Positions 1 through 7,480 of a stretch of 64,000 nt of DNA are shown piece after piece. Source of the DNA: Paenacidovorax caeni. Lineage in GTDB: Bacteria; Pseudomonadota; Gammaproteobacteria; Burkholderiales; Burkholderiaceae_C. Under the pieces are notes generated by a model, which worked only from the letters and a program-made list of their open reading frames with translations, was not told the DNA's origin and ran no database searches. The position numbers and the translations under genes were made by a program. Position 1 is the stretch's first letter, and each line of letters opens with the position of its first letter. The stretch lies in assembly GCF_001298675.1 (NCBI RefSeq), contig NZ_CYIG01000009.1, positions 1-64,000 of the forward strand, in the 5' to 3' direction.

Positions 1-2
1 CG

Positions 3-305
3 GACCTGGCCCGGCGCCTGGCCGATGCCGCCGTGCGCGAGGGTGCCGACATCGCCATCGCCTGCGCACCGGACAGCGCCACGCCCGGTGCGCCCCTGCG
101 CGCGCAGCCGGTTTTCTGCCTGCTGCGCGCCAGCCTGCGCCCCAGCCTGGCGCGCTACACGCATGAGGGGGGCCGCAAAATCGGCGCCTGGACCGCCCAG
201 CACCGCTGCGCGCGCGTGCCCTTCGACCGCCCTGGGGACGACCCGCACGCGTTTGGCAACGCCAACACGCCCGCCGAGCTGCAGGCGCTGGAAAGCCTGG
301 GATGA
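3..305 (+). CDS. mobA: MobA, molybdenum cofactor guanylyltransferase (3' part only)
   Basis: The window opens inside this gene; about 100 C-terminal codons are visible, ending with TGA at 303-305. MobA transfers GMP from GTP to molybdopterin to make the guanine dinucleotide cofactor in the cytoplasm. The visible part fits the family C-terminus: a conserved RYTHEGGRKIGAW stretch and the closing FGNANTPAEL, equivalent to the FxNINTPEEL motif that ends most MobA proteins. The neighbouring moeA supports the assignment. The 5' end is outside the window, so catalytic GTP-binding motifs cannot be checked. Confidence 0.85.
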   Translation, partial: DLARRLADAAVREGADIAIACAPDSATPGAPLRAQPVFCLLRASLRPSLARYTHEGGRKIGAWTAQHRCARVPFDRPGDDPHAFGNANTPAELQALESLG

Positions 306-328
306 GAACGTGAACACGTTCTGAGGCC

Positions 329-850
329 ATGCAAATCCCCATCCGCCCCTTGAACGCCAGCGACGTGCACGCCTACAAAGCCCTGCGCGACGCGGCCTTG
401 CGCCATGCGCCCGAGGCCTTTCTCTCCGACTACGAAAGCGCCGTGCGGCGCCCGGCCACAGCGTATGCGCGGCGCTTCGGCAAGCCGCTGTCAGGCACCT
501 TCTTCCTGGGGGCGTTCGATGCCGAAGGCCGCCTGGCAGGCTGCGTGGGCTGCGAGCGGGAACTGCGCGCCAAGCAGCGCCACAGCGCCACCCTGGTCGG
601 CATGATGGTGGCGCCCCACGCCCAGCGCCAGGGCATGGGGCGGGCCCTACTGCATGCCTGCGTGGCCGTGGCCGCGCGCGTGCCGGGGCTGGAGCAATTG
701 ACCCTGAGCGTCACGGCCAGCAACACCCACGTCGTGCGCCTGTACGAGAGCGCGGGCTTTCGCGCCTGGGGCCTGCTGCCGCGCGCCATGCTGGTGAACG
801 GCGTGGCCTACGACAAACTGCATATGATCCGCCCGCTGCACGCCCTCTGA
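329..850 (+). CDS. GNAT-family N-acetyltransferase
   Basis: A 173-residue protein with the GNAT fold. The acetyl-CoA pyrophosphate-binding motif is seen at residues 94-110 (VAPHAQRQGMGRALLHA, with the Q/R-x-x-G-x-G core), followed by a typical motif B near residues 125-145 (SNTHVVRLYESAGF). It lies 23 bp after mobA and 18 bp before moeA on the same strand, so it is probably co-transcribed with cofactor genes, but nothing suggests a direct role there. The substrate cannot be told from sequence; small-molecule or protein amine acetylation are both possible. Confidence 0.85.
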   Translation: MQIPIRPLNASDVHAYKALRDAALRHAPEAFLSDYESAVRRPATAYARRFGKPLSGTFFLGAFDAEGRLAGCVGCERELRAKQRHSATLVGMMVAPHAQRQGMGRALLHACVAVAARVPGLEQLTLSVTASNTHVVRLYESAGFRAWGLLPRAMLVNGVAYDKLHMIRPLHAL

Positions 851-868
851 GAGCGTGCGAAAGAACCC

Positions 869-2200
869 ATGAGCACCCTCGCCGACATCGCCGCCGAACT
901 GCCGGGCTACGACCCCAGCGACCTGCGCGTGGCCGACGCCACCGCCTTCTTGGAGGCCCTGGCCGAGCCCGTGCAAGGCACCGAAACCCTGCCCCTGCAC
1001 GAAGCCCTGGGCCGCGTGCTGGCGCACGACCTGGTCTCCCCCCTGTCGGTGCCGCCGCATGACAACTCCGCCATGGACGGCTACGCCTTCGACGGTGCGG
1101 CGCTGCAGCCCGGCCAGCCCCTGCAATTGCGCCCCGTGGGCCAGGCCCTGGCGGGCCGGCCATGGCAAGGCCAGGTGGCGCCCGGCGAGTGCGTGCGCAT
1201 CATGACCGGCGCCGTCATGCCCGCAGGGCTGGATACCGTGGTGCCGCAGGAACTGACCACGCCCGGCCCGGATGGCACCATTGCCATCGCCCCCGATGTG
1301 CTGCGCCCCGGCGCCAACCGCCGCCTGCGCGGCGAAGACCTCCAGGAAGGCGCTATCGCGCTTCAAAAAGGAGAGCTGCTCTCGCCTGCTGCCATTGGCC
1401 TGGCGGCCAGTTTAGGCCTACAAACGCTGGAGGTGACCCGGCGCCTGCGCGTGGCGTATTTTTCCACCGGTGACGAAATCCTGCGCCCGGGCGAGCCCCC
1501 GCGGCCCGGCGCCATCTACGACAGCAACCGCGCCACGCTCACCAGCCTGCTTGCCCGCCTGGGCGCGCAAGTGATCGACCTGGGCGCCGTGCCCGACGAC
1601 CCCGCACAGATCGCCGCCGCCTTCGCCCGCGCCGCCGCGCAAGCCGATGCCGTGATCACCAGTGGCGGCGTCAGCACCGGCGACGCCGACCACACCCGCG
1701 CCATGCTGCAACAGCTGGGCGACGTGGTGTCGTGGCGCCTGGCCATGCGGCCCGGGCGCCCCATGGTGGTGGGCCGCATCGCCCGCGCATTAGAAGGAAA
1801 AATGGCCTCTAGCCCTATCCAGGAAAGCGCTGGCAGCTATGAAAACCAAAGCATCCTGTTCGGCCTGCCCGGCAACCCGGTGGCCGCGATGGTGTGCTTT
1901 CTGGTGCTGGTGCGCCCGGCGCTGCTGCGCATGATGGGCGTGCGCCAACAGGCCCTTCCGTACCTTCAGGCGCGCAGCAGCGAAATCATCCGCAAGCGCC
2001 CGGGGCGCACCGAATACCCGCGCGGCATCGTCTTCACCGCGCCCGATGGCAACCTGCAGGTCTGCACCACGGGCAGCCAGGGTTCGGGCATGCTCAGTTC
2101 CATGGTGCGTGCCAACGGCCTGATCGTGCTGCGCCACGAGCAGGGCGACGTGGCCATGGGCGACCTGGTGGACGTGATGATGTTCGACGCAGCGCTCTGA
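869..2200 (+). CDS. moeA: MoeA, molybdopterin molybdenumtransferase
   Basis: MoeA inserts molybdate into adenylylated molybdopterin. The 443-residue protein has the N-terminal MoeA domain (about 15-185, with MTGAVMPAG), the central MoCF/MogA-like domain (about 195-340, with STGDE and SGGVSTGDADHT, then LPGNPVAAM) and the C-terminal domain IV. Start ATG follows an AAAGAA stretch. Between the conserved PMVVGRI and ILFGLPGNPV segments there is an extra insert of about 20 residues (near 306-327). It is encoded by a copy of the dispersed repeat at 1797-1845. A weaker repeat match underlies residues 165-185. The gene probably forms one operon with mobA, the acetyltransferase and the following thioredoxin. 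Confidence 0.95.
   Translation: MSTLADIAAELPGYDPSDLRVADATAFLEALAEPVQGTETLPLHEALGRVLAHDLVSPLSVPPHDNSAMDGYAFDGAALQPGQPLQLRPVGQALAGRPWQGQVAPGECVRIMTGAVMPAGLDTVVPQELTTPGPDGTIAIAPDVLRPGANRRLRGEDLQEGAIALQKGELLSPAAIGLAASLGLQTLEVTRRLRVAYFSTGDEILRPGEPPRPGAIYDSNRATLTSLLARLGAQVIDLGAVPDDPAQIAAAFARAAAQADAVITSGGVSTGDADHTRAMLQQLGDVVSWRLAMRPGRPMVVGRIARALEGKMASSPIQESAGSYENQSILFGLPGNPVAAMVCFLVLVRPALLRMMGVRQQALPYLQARSSEIIRKRPGRTEYPRGIVFTAPDGNLQVCTTGSQGSGMLSSMVRANGLIVLRHEQGDVAMGDLVDVMMFDAAL
1360..1425 (-). repeat. Degenerate copy of dispersed repeat family A inside moeA
   Basis: CTTCAAAAAGGAGAGCTGC at 1361-1379 matches the CTATCAAAAGCAGAGCTGC end of the copy at 49151, and the following CTCGCCTGCTGCC is a weak match to the core. 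It encodes ordinary MoeA sequence (LQKGELLSP), so either an old insertion has been absorbed or the match is partly chance. Weakest member of the set. Confidence 0.35.
1797..1845 (+). repeat. Dispersed repeat family A, in-frame copy inside moeA
   Basis: AAAATGGCCTCTAGCCCTAT then CCAGGAAAGCGCTGGCAGCT then ATGAAAA. It is read in frame as residues M312-N326, MASSPIQESAGSYEN, an insert not expected in MoeA between the PMVVGRI and FGLPGNPV motifs. The copy at 61478 inside mnhA is read in the same frame and gives the related SDSSPYPASAESYQK. Confidence 0.85.
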
Positions 2201-2202
2201 CC

Positions 2203-2556
2203 ATGCCCTACCAGGCCCGCCATTTGCCCCAAGCCCCCACCCGCGCTGCGGTGGACGCCCTGCCCGGCACCACCCTGCTGGAGTTCGGCACGCCCTGGTG
2301 CGGCCACTGCCAACGCGCGCAACCGCTGATCGAGAACGCCCTGGCGGCATGGCCCCTGGTCGCCCACCTGAAGGTGGAAGACGGCCCAGGCCAACGCCTG
2401 GGGCGCAGCTTTGGCGTCAAGCTCTGGCCCACGCTGATCGCACTGCGCGACGGCCGCGAAGTGGCGCGCTGCGTGCGCCCGCAGCAAGCGCAGGAGATTC
2501 ACGATGCCATCGCGCTCGCCATCGCACAGGCGGGCGTGGGCGATGGCGCGGCCTGA
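2203..2556 (+). CDS. Thioredoxin-family protein
   Basis: A 117-residue cytoplasmic thioredoxin-like protein. The active-site motif TPWCGHC lies near residues 29-35, giving a CGHC pair more typical of protein disulfide isomerases than of CGPC thioredoxins. The family cis-proline is present in the LWPTLIALRDG segment. The ATG starts 2 bp after the moeA stop, so translation is probably coupled to moeA. A specific electron donor or partner cannot be named. A longer reading frame extends upstream into moeA but has no family similarity there, so this start is preferred. Confidence 0.85.
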   Translation: MPYQARHLPQAPTRAAVDALPGTTLLEFGTPWCGHCQRAQPLIENALAAWPLVAHLKVEDGPGQRLGRSFGVKLWPTLIALRDGREVARCVRPQQAQEIHDAIALAIAQAGVGDGAA

Positions 2557-2588
2557 GTCCAAGCGCCCCTGCGGCAGCGCGCGCCGCG

Positions 2589-3932
2589 TCATGTGACATC
2601 AGCCAGCGCGCCCCGCGCAGCAGGGACCAGCGCGCACCGCGCCAGCGCCTGCCGCAGGTCGGCGAGCAGGTCATCCTGGTGCTCGATGCCGATGGACAGC
2701 CGCACCAGGCCCGGCGCGATGCCCGCACGCGCCAGCTCTGCGTCGCTGAGCTGTTGGTGTGTGGTCTCGGCAGGAATGGCCGCCAGCGACTTGCTGTCGC
2801 CAATATTGACTAGGCGCTGAAACAGCCCCAGCGCGTCGTAAAAGCGCTGGGCCGCACCGCGCCCCCCGTGCAGCTCGAACGACAGCAGCCCGGGCACCAA
2901 GCCCGCACGCAGGTAGCGCGGTGCATGGCTGTGGTCAGGGTGGCTGGGGTGCGCCACGTGGTGGATGCGTGCCACGGCAGGGTGCTGATGCAAGAAATCA
3001 AGCACCGCCAGGGTGCTGCGGCTGATGCGCTCCATGCGCAGCGCCAGCGTCTCCAGCCCCAGTAGCAAAAGGAAGGCCGACTGCGCGGCCAACGTAGCGC
3101 CGCCGTTGCGCAGCATCACCGTGCGCACCCACGCAGCGAGTGGGAAAGCGGGGTAACGCTCGGTAAACACCACCTGGTTGAAGGCCGGGTCGGGCTCGGT
3201 GAACTGCGGGTAGCGCAGTGCCTGGGCGCGCCAGTCGAAGCGCCCCCCGTCCACGACCAGCCCGCCAATGGCGTTGCCATGGCCGCCGATGTACTTGGTG
3301 GCGGAATGCACCACCACGTCCGCGCCATGGTCGAAGGGACGCACCAGCAGCGGCGTGGCGCAGGTGTTGTCCACCACCACGGCCACGCCCTGGGCGTGGG
3401 CCACCGCAGCGATGGCAGCGATGTCGGCCACATCGCCCGAGGGGTTGCCCACCGACTCCAGGAACACCGCCTTGGTGTGCGGCGTGATGGCCGCAGCCAG
3501 CGCCCGCACATCGCCGCGCGCCACCCGCGTGCTGCTGATACCCCGCCCTTGCAGCACGTGCGCCACCAGGTTATGCGAGCCGCCATACACCGTGGAAGCC
3601 ACGATGACGTGGTCACCCGCACGCGCCAGCGTGGCCAGCGCCACGTCGATCGCGGCCATGCCCGAGGCCACGGCCACCGCCGCCGTGCCCCCCTCAAGCT
3701 GCGCGATGCGCTGCTCCAGCACGGCCTGCGTGGGGTTGCCGGTGCGCGCGTAGATGTGGCCCTCTTGCACCAGGCCGAACAGCTCGGCGCCCTGCTGCGC
3801 ATCTTCAAACAGGAAGGACGTACTCTGGTAAATCGGTACAGCGGCGCTGCGCTGGTGCTGCATGCCGTCGTAGCCTGCGTGCAACGCGATGGTGTCCGGC
3901 TGCCAGGACCGTGCTTCAGGCGCCGTGCTCAT
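2589..3932 (-). CDS. metY: MetY-type O-acetylhomoserine sulfhydrylase (Cys/Met metabolism PLP enzyme)
   Basis: The 447-residue protein belongs to the Cys/Met-metabolism PLP family and is the length of O-acetylhomoserine aminocarboxypropyltransferases, which make homocysteine from O-acetylhomoserine and sulfide in the cytoplasm. Seen: LHAGYDG and YQSTSF near the start, the YARTGNPT motif (61-68), the SGMAAI phosphate-binding stretch (90-95), VVDNT (187-190) and the PLP lysine K213 in SATKYIGGHG. The internal spacer near 222-260 is the longer type seen in MetY rather than MetB/MetC. Its ATG overlaps the stop of the upstream OsmC gene (ATGA), so the two are translationally coupled. Confidence 0.9.
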   Translation of the reverse strand: MSTAPEARSWQPDTIALHAGYDGMQHQRSAAVPIYQSTSFLFEDAQQGAELFGLVQEGHIYARTGNPTQAVLEQRIAQLEGGTAAVAVASGMAAIDVALATLARAGDHVIVASTVYGGSHNLVAHVLQGRGISSTRVARGDVRALAAAITPHTKAVFLESVGNPSGDVADIAAIAAVAHAQGVAVVVDNTCATPLLVRPFDHGADVVVHSATKYIGGHGNAIGGLVVDGGRFDWRAQALRYPQFTEPDPAFNQVVFTERYPAFPLAAWVRTVMLRNGGATLAAQSAFLLLLGLETLALRMERISRSTLAVLDFLHQHPAVARIHHVAHPSHPDHSHAPRYLRAGLVPGLLSFELHGGRGAAQRFYDALGLFQRLVNIGDSKSLAAIPAETTHQQLSDAELARAGIAPGLVRLSIGIEHQDDLLADLRQALARCALVPAARGALADVT

Positions 3933-4474
3933 GCCGCGGCCAGCTCTTGCGACAGGGGTTGGCGCACCAGCGTGCCCTGAATCTGCTGGGGGTTGCGCAG
4001 CAGGTTGAGGATGGGGCAGTTGCGCTCGACGGCTTCGAACAAGGTTGCCAGTTCCTCATCGCTGGCGGGCGAAGCCACCTGCACCTCGTAGCGGATGTCA
4101 TGCGGCCAGATCGGCGTGGACTCATGCCCTGGCGTGCCTGCGCGCGGGTCGATGCGGCCACGCACGTCCACCTCCAGGCGCTCCAGCGGCACCTGCAGCA
4201 GCGCGGCCTGGATCTCAAAGATGTGCGTCACGCAGGTGCCCAGCACACCCAACTGCAGCTCGGGCGAGGAGGGGCCGAGGTTGAAGCCCGCGAAGTCGGG
4301 CGGGCTGTCGCTGATGACCTGGTGCTCGCGGATGCGCAAACGGCGCACGCCGCTGCGCCCTTCGGCGGTCACGCGGGCGTGCAGCGTGGTGGCGCCCTCG
4401 CGCCCTTCGGCGATGCGCTGTTTGCGCGCCAGCACGGCCTGGCGCTTGTGAGAGAGGTAGTCGATAAGGCCCAT
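3929..4474 (-). CDS. OsmC-family protein
   Basis: A 181-residue OsmC/Ohr-like protein. I place the start at the ATG of MGLIDYLSHKR, preceded by GGAGAAAC about 7-11 nt upstream; an upstream extension of 33 codons is basic, unconserved-looking sequence. The family is cytoplasmic and includes peroxidatic hydroperoxide reductases with two cysteines. Here the cysteines are C in GTCVTHIF and NCPILNLLRN, the usual two positions. It overlaps metY by 4 bp; a role in organic-hydroperoxide or sulfur metabolism is likely but the substrate is not shown. Divergent from the ABC importer at 4654. Confidence 0.8.
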   Translation of the reverse strand: MGLIDYLSHKRQAVLARKQRIAEGREGATTLHARVTAEGRSGVRRLRIREHQVISDSPPDFAGFNLGPSSPELQLGVLGTCVTHIFEIQAALLQVPLERLEVDVRGRIDPRAGTPGHESTPIWPHDIRYEVQVASPASDEELATLFEAVERNCPILNLLRNPQQIQGTLVRQPLSQELAAA

Positions 4475-4534
4475 GGCATGTTTCTCCGGTCGTTGAACGC
4501 CGCCATGTTCCCCGCCCGCGCAGCGCTGGCGCCA

Positions 4535-4594
4535 CGAACCATTTCGCACTTGCTTATGTGCCCCGCGCCGCATATGGATGCACGAAATCGTTCG
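4535..4594. promoter_or_regulatory. Imperfect inverted repeat between divergent osmC-like and ABC-importer genes
   Basis: CGAACCATTTCGCAC (4535-4549) is matched at 12 of 15 positions by the reverse complement of GCACGAAATCGTTCG (4580-4594). The arms are 30 bp apart and lie in the only intergenic region serving both divergent operons. It could be a pair of half-sites for a dimeric regulator; no regulator gene is adjacent, so this is a structural observation only. Confidence 0.35.
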
Positions 4595-4653
4595 TTGGCC
4601 GCAGCGGCCAGGCTTCCTATCGTGGCGTCACTTTTCTTCCACGGAGGTATGCC

Positions 4654-5688
4654 ATGCAACCCTTTTCGACCGACTTTCCGCCCCATCGCTCCCCCCTGGC
4701 GCAGCGCAGGCAGTTCCTGGGCGCCGCTGCAGCCGCTGGCGTGGCGGCCACCGCTGGCTGGCTGCCCCTGGCTGCGCATTCGCAGCCGCGCAAAATCACC
4801 CTGGCCTGGAGCCAGGCCAGTTTCTGCCAGGTACCCGTGCCCATTGCGCTGGAGCGCGGCTACTTTGCGCAAAACGGCCTGCAGGTGGAGGTGCTGAACT
4901 GGGGTGGCGCTGCCGACCAACTGCTGGAGGCGCTGGCCACCGGCAAGGCCGAAGTGGGGGTGGGCCTGATCCACCGCTGGGTCAAGCCGCTGGAGGCCGG
5001 GCTGGACGTGAAGCTGGTGGGCAGCGTGCATGGCGGCTGCCTGCGCTTTGTGGGGGTCAAGACCGCAGGCGTTACCCAGGATATCAACACCCTCAAGGGC
5101 AAGGTGATCGGCGTGGCCGACCTCAACAGCCCGGCCAAGCAGTTCTTTGCCATCCACCTCGCCAAGCGCGGCATCAATGTGGACAAGGATGTGGAGTGGC
5201 GCGTCTTCCCCGCCGACCTGCTGGATGTGGCGGTGAAGAAAGGCGAGATCCACGCCATCGCCGACGGCGACCCCAACCTGTACCTGATCGAAAAGCGCAA
5301 CCCCGGCGTGTTCACCGAGATCGGCAACAGCGCCAAGGGCGAGTACGCAGAAAAAATCTGCTGCGTGCTGGGCGCGGGCGGAAAGTTTGCGCGCGAGGAG
5401 CCACGGCATGCCGCCAGCGTGGTGCGGGCGCTGGTGCAGGCCTCGCAGTACGTGGCCGAAAACCCCAACGAGTCGGCCCGCATCTTCGCCAAGTACACGC
5501 CGAAGTTCGAGGTGGACGACCTGCAGCGCCTGCTGGCCGAGCTGACCTACAAGCACCACCCATCGGGCGGGCGGCTGCGCGATGAGGTGCGCGACTTCGC
5601 GGCGGATTTCCGCGCGGCGGGCATTCTCAAGAAAAGCACCGACCCGACGCGCTTCGCCAACCACATCACCTTGGATGTCCTGTCATGA
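4654..5688 (+). CDS. ABC importer substrate-binding protein, NitT/TauT (SsuA/NrtA-like) family
   Basis: A 344-residue periplasmic binding protein. I start it at the ATG at 4654, which follows a GGAGG ribosome-binding site. The N-terminus carries a twin-arginine signal (QRRQFLGAAAAAG, residues 18-30). The mature protein begins KITLAWSQ, followed by the typical ALERGYFAQNGL and LEALATGKAEVGVG segments of aliphatic sulfonate, taurine, nitrate and thiamine-precursor binding proteins. It is the first gene of a four-gene run with overlapping ends. The ligand is not determined; the divergent metY makes a sulfur compound plausible. Confidence 0.85.
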   Translation: MQPFSTDFPPHRSPLAQRRQFLGAAAAAGVAATAGWLPLAAHSQPRKITLAWSQASFCQVPVPIALERGYFAQNGLQVEVLNWGGAADQLLEALATGKAEVGVGLIHRWVKPLEAGLDVKLVGSVHGGCLRFVGVKTAGVTQDINTLKGKVIGVADLNSPAKQFFAIHLAKRGINVDKDVEWRVFPADLLDVAVKKGEIHAIADGDPNLYLIEKRNPGVFTEIGNSAKGEYAEKICCVLGAGGKFAREEPRHAASVVRALVQASQYVAENPNESARIFAKYTPKFEVDDLQRLLAELTYKHHPSGGRLRDEVRDFAADFRAAGILKKSTDPTRFANHITLDVLS

Positions 5689-6695
5689 GCACCGCCAGCA
5701 TCACCCTGCCCCCGTCGGGGGCGGCAACGCGGGCCACCCCGCGTGTCTGGCGCGCAGGGCTGGCCGCCTCAGCCACCTGGCTGGCCCTGGCCGCACTCAC
5801 CGCGCTGTGGCCGAACAAGGAGATCGGCTTCAGCGACTGGGCCTACACGCACGAGTTTGCCATCCTCTGCGCCGTGCTGGCGGCCGCACTGCTCGCGCTG
5901 GCCCTGGCAGGCGAGCACGGCGGGCGCCTGCAGCGCGCGCTGCGCCCGGCCGGCCCCTGGCTGGTGGCAGCACCCGCGCTGCTGGGCGTGTGGCAGACCG
6001 TCACGGCCAAGCTCGGCCTGCTGCCGCCACCGTTCTTCGCGCCGCCGCAAAGCCTGCTGGAGGTGTATCTGGACGACAGCGCCCGCCTGGCCACCTCGGT
6101 GCTGCATTCGCTGCGGCTTCTGCTCAACGGCATTGCCATCGGCGCGGTCGTTGGCTTCATCACCGGCGTGTGGATCGGCTGGTCGCGCGCGGCGGGCTAC
6201 TGGGTGCATCCGCTGCTGCGCTTCCTCGGGCCGGTGCCGGCCTCGGCACTGCTGCCGCTGGCGTTCTTCTTCGCGCCATCGAGCTACAGCGCAGCCGTGT
6301 TCCTGATCGCGCTGGCCACGTTCTTCCCGGTGGCGGTGCTCACCTGGTCGGGCGTGGCGGGCGTGAGCAAGAGCTACTACGACGTGGCCCGTACGCTGGG
6401 CGCATCGCCCTGGTTCCTGGTGCTGCGGGTGGCCATCCCGGCGGCGCTGCCGCAGGTTTTTGTGGGCCTGTTCATGGGGCTGGGCGCTGCGTTTTCCGTG
6501 CTCATCACCGCCGAGATGATGGGCGTGAAGGCCGGGCTGGGCTGGTACCTGCAGTGGGCCCAGGGCTGGGCCGCCTACGCCAACATGTACGGCGCGCTGC
6601 TGGTCATGGCGGCGCTGTGCTCCGGCATGATCACCCTGCTGTTCGCAGTGCGCGACCGGCTGCTGTCGTGGCAGAAAGGAACCGTGCAATGGTGA
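5685..6695 (+). CDS. ABC importer permease, NitT/TauT (SsuC-like) family
   Basis: A 336-residue inner-membrane permease of the binding-protein-dependent transport family. Six or more hydrophobic segments are visible; the first 100 residues hold two extra membrane spans (about 25-45 and 60-85) ahead of the conserved core. The EAA-type loop that contacts the ATPase is at DVARTLGASPWFLVLRVAIP. Its ATG overlaps the stop of the binding-protein gene (ATGA) and its end overlaps the ATPase start by 7 bp, so all three are translated from one mRNA. Confidence 0.88.
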   Translation: MSTASITLPPSGAATRATPRVWRAGLAASATWLALAALTALWPNKEIGFSDWAYTHEFAILCAVLAAALLALALAGEHGGRLQRALRPAGPWLVAAPALLGVWQTVTAKLGLLPPPFFAPPQSLLEVYLDDSARLATSVLHSLRLLLNGIAIGAVVGFITGVWIGWSRAAGYWVHPLLRFLGPVPASALLPLAFFFAPSSYSAAVFLIALATFFPVAVLTWSGVAGVSKSYYDVARTLGASPWFLVLRVAIPAALPQVFVGLFMGLGAAFSVLITAEMMGVKAGLGWYLQWAQGWAAYANMYGALLVMAALCSGMITLLFAVRDRLLSWQKGTVQW

Positions 6696-7480
6696 CCGAC
6701 ACTGCGCAAGCCGACGTGGCCACCCAGGGCGCGCGCATCACGCTGCAGGGCGTGAGCCACGCCTTCAACACGCCCCAGGGCCGTCTGCAAGTACTCGACG
6801 ACGTAAGCCTGACGCTGGCACCCGGCGAGTTCGTCGCCTTGCTCGGCCCCAGCGGCTGTGGCAAGTCGTCGCTGCTGCGGCTGGTGGCAGGGCTGGAAGC
6901 ACCCGAGCAAGGGCGCATTACGCAAGACGGCCAGGCCATCACCCACCCGGATCCGTCGCGCATCGTCGTGTTCCAGGACCCGACGCTGTTTCCCTGGCGC
7001 ACCGTGCGCGACAACGTTGCCCTGGGTCTGCAAGCACGCAAGGTGCCGCAGGCGCAGTACGCCCGCGTGGACGAAGCGCTGGCCTTGGTCGGGCTGTCGG
7101 AATTTGCGCACAGCCATCCGCACCAGCTCTCGGGCGGCATGGCGCAACGCGCGGCGCTGGCGCGCGCGCTGGTCAACGACCCACGCCTGCTGATCCTCGA
7201 CGAGCCGCTGGGCAAGCTGGACTCGCTCACCCGGCTGGCCATGCAAGGCGAGATCCTGCGGTTGTGGCAGCAGGCGGGTTTCTCGGTGCTGATGGTCACG
7301 CACGACGTGGAGGAGGCGCTGTTCCTGGCCAACCGCGTGATCGTGTTCTCGCCCCGGCCTGCGCGCACGGTCGCTGAGCTGCGCGTGGACCTGCCCTATC
7401 CGCGCCACCGGGGCCAGGCGCAGTTCGTGCAGCTACGCCAGCAGGCGCTGGCCCACCTGGGCCTGCCGGATTCGCTGTAA
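6689..7480 (+). CDS. ABC importer ATP-binding protein, NitT/TauT (SsuB-like) family
   Basis: A 263-residue ATPase starting at MVTDTAQ, within the end of the permease gene. Walker A is GPSGCGKS (residues 53-60), the Q-loop is in FQDPTLFPW, the signature is LSGGMAQR, Walker B is LLILDEPLG, and the H-loop is VTHDVEEA. The FPWRTVRDNV stretch is typical of nitrate/sulfonate/taurine importers. It powers uptake by the two preceding products. The stop TAA shares its last base with the ATG of the next gene, which ties the cytochrome gene to this operon. Confidence 0.92.
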   Translation: MVTDTAQADVATQGARITLQGVSHAFNTPQGRLQVLDDVSLTLAPGEFVALLGPSGCGKSSLLRLVAGLEAPEQGRITQDGQAITHPDPSRIVVFQDPTLFPWRTVRDNVALGLQARKVPQAQYARVDEALALVGLSEFAHSHPHQLSGGMAQRAALARALVNDPRLLILDEPLGKLDSLTRLAMQGEILRLWQQAGFSVLMVTHDVEEALFLANRVIVFSPRPARTVAELRVDLPYPRHRGQAQFVQLRQQALAHLGLPDSL